Part shown: positions 61,269 through 64,000 of the stretch, piece by piece
Layout: each line of letters opens with the position of its first letter
How positions within the stretch are numbered: the first letter of the stretch is position 1
Origin: Streptomyces sp. AP-93
GTDB lineage: Bacteria; Actinomycetota; Actinomycetes; Streptomycetales; Streptomycetaceae
Length of the DNA: 64,000 nt
Reading direction: 5' to 3'
NCBI RefSeq assembly: GCF_022808175.1
Contig: NZ_JALGBX010000006.1
Span: 62,001-126,000 of the forward strand
Made by a program: the position numbers and the translations under genes
Notes under the pieces: generated by a model
The model's input: only the letters and a program-made list of their open reading frames with translations
What the model was told of the DNA's origin: nothing
Database searches by the model: none

Positions 61269-62149
61269 AGCACGCGCGCCGGTTCGTAGCCGGAACGCTG
61301 ACGGCCGGCGCGCTCGCGCTGTCCCTGGCGGGGTGCGGGGCCAGCGTGGACCCCATCGAACGGCTGGGGCGCAAGACCACGGAGGCCAGGGCGACTCCGT
61401 CGCCCTCGGGGGCGGCCTCCCCCTCCGCGGTGGCCAAGGGATCGACGGCCGCGGCGGACGAGGCGTACAAGAAATGGGGCCTCGGCGGCCCCCTGCAGTA
61501 CGCGCCGAGGCCCGCCGTCAAACCCCGGATCCCCCCGGCCAAGGCGGGGCGGGTCCAGGTCATCGACCGAATACCCGTCCCGGCGGACGACAAGGTCGTC
61601 TTCCTGACGTTCGACGACGGCGCCGAGAAGAGCCCCGAGTTCCTCACGATGGCCGCCGATCTGAAGCTGCCGATCAGCATGTTCCTGACGGACAGCATCG
61701 CCTCGTCGGACTACGGCCACTTCGAAAAGCTCCGCGACAACGGCTCCGGCAGCACGATAAGCAACCACACCCTGACGCACCCGAACCTGCGGACCCTGTC
61801 CTTCGAGGCGCAGAAGAAGGAGATATGCGGGCAGCAGGAACGCCTGGAGACGCGCTTCGGCAAGCGGCCGACGCTCTTCCGCCCGCCGTACGGCAATCAC
61901 AACGACGACACCCTCAGGGCCGCGCACGAGTGCGGGATATCCCAGCTCCTCCTGTGGCGCGTGTCGATGCAGATCAACAACTTCCAGTACGCCGAGGGCT
62001 CCGCCCTCGAACCGGGTGACATCATCCTGGCCCACTTCCGCGGCCCCTCGGAGCTGAAGGGCACGACGGAGACCGAGATGACGACCCGGATGCTCCGGCG
62101 GATACAGGAGCAGGGCTACCGGATCGGCCGGCTGGAGGACTATGTGTAG
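61265..62149 (+). CDS. Second polysaccharide deacetylase lipoprotein (paralog)
   Basis: 294 residues, paralogous to the upstream gene. It has a short signal with lipobox LAGC and the motifs TFDDGAEKSPEF, NHTLTHPNL, RPPYGNHNDDTL and IILAHFRG in the same order and spacing. The shared QEICGQQ/KEICGQQ and KRPTLFRPPYGN blocks suggest tandem duplication. The catalytic residues are retained. The GTG start lies in the preceding stop (GTGA). The 3' end overlaps the convergent rodA-like gene by 10 nt. Confidence 0.9.
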   Translation: MKHARRFVAGTLTAGALALSLAGCGASVDPIERLGRKTTEARATPSPSGAASPSAVAKGSTAAADEAYKKWGLGGPLQYAPRPAVKPRIPPAKAGRVQVIDRIPVPADDKVVFLTFDDGAEKSPEFLTMAADLKLPISMFLTDSIASSDYGHFEKLRDNGSGSTISNHTLTHPNLRTLSFEAQKKEICGQQERLETRFGKRPTLFRPPYGNHNDDTLRAAHECGISQLLLWRVSMQINNFQYAEGSALEPGDIILAHFRGPSELKGTTETEMTTRMLRRIQEQGYRIGRLEDYV

Positions 62150-63564
62150 GGCGCGGCCGGCTGGGGTTCGGGCCCGGCGGCCCGCGGGGTGATCGTCGTC
62201 TCCACCGGGCCCCGGGCGTCCGCCTCGCGCTGTCTTTCGGTGCTGTCGGAGATGCGCAGCAGCAGCGCGATCATGATCCAGTTGGCCAGGAGGGACGAGC
62301 CGCCCGCGGCCAGGAACGGCAGGGCCTTGCCCGTCAGCGGGATCAGCCCCGTGACGCCGCCCGCCACCACGAAGACCTGGAGCGCGAGGGCCGACGACAG
62401 GCCCACCGCCAGCAGCTTGCCGAAGGGGTCGCGGGCGCCCAGCGCCATCCGCAGCCCGCGCTGCACGAGGAGCGCGTAGAGGATCAGGACGGCCATGACC
62501 CCGGCCAGGCCGAGCTCCTCGCCCACCGTCGTCAGGATGAAGTCGCTGCGGCCCGCGAACTTGATCAGCTCGGGGTGGCCCATGCCGAGGCCGGTGCCGG
62601 AGACGCCGCCCGTGCCGAAGCTGAACAGGGCCTGCGCAGACTGGTCCGAGATGACGCCCGGCGGCCGGTCCTTCCAGTAGTACGACAGCGGGTTCAGCCA
62701 GGCGGCCACGCGGGCCTTGACGTGCGGTTCCGTCATGCCCACCACGAAGGCGCCCGCCGAGGCGAGAACCAGGCCGCAGACGATCCAGCTGGTGCGTTCC
62801 GTGGCGACGTAGAGCATGACCACGAAGACGCCGAAGAAGATCAGCGAGGTGCCGAGGTCGCGCTCGAAGACCAGCACGAGCAGCGAGATGATCCACACCG
62901 TGACCAGGGGGCCGAGCTGGCGCATCGGCGGCAGCCGCATGCCCAGGAACTTGCGGCCCGACAGGGCCAGCGCGTCGCGGTGGATCACCAGGTAGCCCGC
63001 GAAGAAGACCGCGATCATGATCTTCACGAACTCGCCGGGCTGGACCGAGAGCCCGCCGAACTTGATCCAGCGCTTCGCCCCGTAGGTGTCCGCGCCGAAG
63101 AAGGCCGGCGCGATCAGCGCCACCAGCGCCACGACCATCGTGATGTAGATGAACCGCTGGAGCAGCCGGTGGTCGCGCAGCAGCCCCAGCACCGCGATGC
63201 AGGCCGCGACGCCGATCACCGTCCACATCAGCTGGCCGGGCGCCACCGCCGGAGAGTTGTACCGGTCGAGGTACCCCTGGTCGAGGCGGTGCAGCAGCAC
63301 CAGCCCCAGCCCGGTCAGCAGCAGGGCCAGCGGAAAGACCAGCGGATCCGCGTACGCCGCGAACCGGCGCACGGCCAGGTGCCCCACCAGCGCGAGCAGC
63401 GTCATGCTGACCACGAAGCCGGTGAGACCGGACGGCAGCTCGTCGTTCATCGCGAGGCCGGCGCTGATGTGGCCGGAAACGGTCACCGCGAGGACGAGGA
63501 CGAGCAGCAGTGCTTCCGTGCGGCGGCGCGCGCCCGCCGTGGTCAGGGGTTTCAGTCCACGCAC
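62140..63564 (-). CDS. RodA/FtsW/SpoVE (SEDS) glycan polymerase
   Basis: About 474 residues with ten or more membrane segments. The catalytic Asp is in VFERDLGTSLIFFG, and KRWIKFGGLSVQPGEFVKI, QALFSFGTGGVSGTGLGMG and GGVTGLIPLTGKALPFLAAGGSSLLANW are SEDS hallmarks. It polymerises lipid II with a partner class B PBP, which would be expected beyond the window. The start is taken as the GTG at 63564, which overlaps the LCP gene by 13 nt. RodA, FtsW and SpoVE are not distinguished here. Confidence 0.93.
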   Translation of the reverse strand: MRGLKPLTTAGARRRTEALLLVLVLAVTVSGHISAGLAMNDELPSGLTGFVVSMTLLALVGHLAVRRFAAYADPLVFPLALLLTGLGLVLLHRLDQGYLDRYNSPAVAPGQLMWTVIGVAACIAVLGLLRDHRLLQRFIYITMVVALVALIAPAFFGADTYGAKRWIKFGGLSVQPGEFVKIMIAVFFAGYLVIHRDALALSGRKFLGMRLPPMRQLGPLVTVWIISLLVLVFERDLGTSLIFFGVFVVMLYVATERTSWIVCGLVLASAGAFVVGMTEPHVKARVAAWLNPLSYYWKDRPPGVISDQSAQALFSFGTGGVSGTGLGMGHPELIKFAGRSDFILTTVGEELGLAGVMAVLILYALLVQRGLRMALGARDPFGKLLAVGLSSALALQVFVVAGGVTGLIPLTGKALPFLAAGGSSLLANWIMIALLLRISDSTERQREADARGPVETTITPRAAGPEPQPAAPYT

Positions 63565-64000
63565 GGGACGCCGCCGCCATCGAGGGCGGGGGTTCCGCTG
63601 CTGTCCCGGGACGGTGCGGGGGCCGGCGCGGAGCTCCGGGGGGAGCCCGGGGCGGAGCCCTGCGGGGCGGGCGGCGCGCCCGGTGAGGAGGGAGCGGCGC
63701 CAGGCGCGCTCGGGCTCGCAGTGGCCCCGGGCCCGATCCGCTCGGCTATGAACCGCTTTATCTTCATATCGTCTACGACGTTTATCTCGGCGCCCTGGTT
63801 CCTGCCGAAGCGCTCGATGGGAAGGGTCACAAACTCCACGTTGCCCCCGGACAGGTTCTTCGCCTGCTTCACGAACGACAGCAGGTCCCATCCCCGGTCG
63901 GTGACGACGTCCTGCTTCGCCGAGTCGATCAGCCTCATCAGCTTCACCGGATCGGTGAACGTCCCGGCCTGGTTCAGCTTGTACGTGGCCCCCGCCAGGA
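63552..64000 (-). CDS. LytR-CpsA-Psr (LCP) family ligase, C-terminal end (truncated by window)
   Basis: The frame is open to base 64000, so only about the last 150 residues are seen (LAGATYKLNQAGTFTDPVKLMRLIDSAKQDVV onward). DSAKQDVVTDRGWDLLSFVKQAKNLSGGNVEFVTLPIE is the end of an LCP-like domain, whose members attach teichoic acids or glycans to peptidoglycan. A Pro/Ser/Ala-rich tail of about 60 residues follows and ends in DGGGVPCVD. The catalytic arginines would be upstream and cannot be checked. It is upstream of and overlaps the SEDS gene. Confidence 0.65.
   Translation of the reverse strand, partial: LAGATYKLNQAGTFTDPVKLMRLIDSAKQDVVTDRGWDLLSFVKQAKNLSGGNVEFVTLPIERFGRNQGAEINVVDDMKIKRFIAERIGPGATASPSAPGAAPSSPGAPPAPQGSAPGSPRSSAPAPAPSRDSSGTPALDGGGVPCVD

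Overview
The window is high-GC actinobacterial DNA that reads as a Streptomyces chromosome core (or a very close relative). The evidence is the strong G/C bias at third codon positions, frequent GTG and TTG starts, and the gene order rpoC / rpsL-rpsG-fusA-tuf / S10-spc-alpha supercluster / rplM-rpsI-glmM. Typical features are also present: no rpsD between rpsK and rpoA, a zinc-type S14 and L36, a glycine/arginine-rich S3 tail and an acidic N-terminal extension on S9. Species cannot be fixed from the sequence alone.

Layout. (1) 1-6350: the 3' part of rpoC and its terminator, a convergent large membrane protein of YfhO type, and an ankyrin-repeat protein. (2) 6500-11182: the str operon (rpsL, rpsG, fusA, tuf) with its promoter, leader and terminator. 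(3) 11236-20922: an accessory surface-glycan block with rmlC and rmlA on the minus strand, then rmlD, a dolichol-phosphate-mannose-synthase-like GT2, a DUF2304 protein, a second GT2, two polytopic GT-C-like proteins and a membrane-anchored protein of unknown function. rmlB is absent. (4) 20960-37652: the S10-spc-alpha supercluster, rpsJ to rplQ, including secY, adk, map, infA and rpoA, broken by several intergenic hairpins. (5) 37677-44349: truA, an ABC-F ATPase, a GT87-like membrane protein, rplM-rpsI and glmM. (6) 44359-51373: a DUF389 protein, coaA, a lipoprotein, glmS, acpS and nnr. (7) 51423-51708: a three-copy tandem repeat. (8) 51796-58337: alr, an alpha/beta hydrolase and the t6A tRNA-modification set (tsaE, tsaB, rimI, tsaD), interrupted by a small gene behind a candidate iron box and by a secreted L,D-transpeptidase-like protein that seems to lack its catalytic cysteine. 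(9) 58391-64000: a small membrane protein, a THUMP-like methyltransferase, two tandem polysaccharide-deacetylase lipoproteins, a RodA/FtsW protein and the 3' end of an LCP ligase gene.

How it fits together. Most genes serve transcription and translation: RNA polymerase subunits, ribosomal proteins, elongation and initiation factors, methionine aminopeptidase, Sec export, pseudouridylation and t6A. A second theme is wall and precursor supply: glmM and glmS (UDP-GlcNAc), alr (D-Ala), coaA and acpS (CoA and ACP), rml genes with glycosyltransferases, deacetylases, RodA and LCP. The least explained items are a 24-base element shared by the rpsL and rpsJ leaders, a histidine-rich tail on TsaD, the iron-box gene, the apparently dead transpeptidase-like protein and the repeat before alr. 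No CRISPR array, transposase, integrase, tRNA or rRNA gene was recognised.
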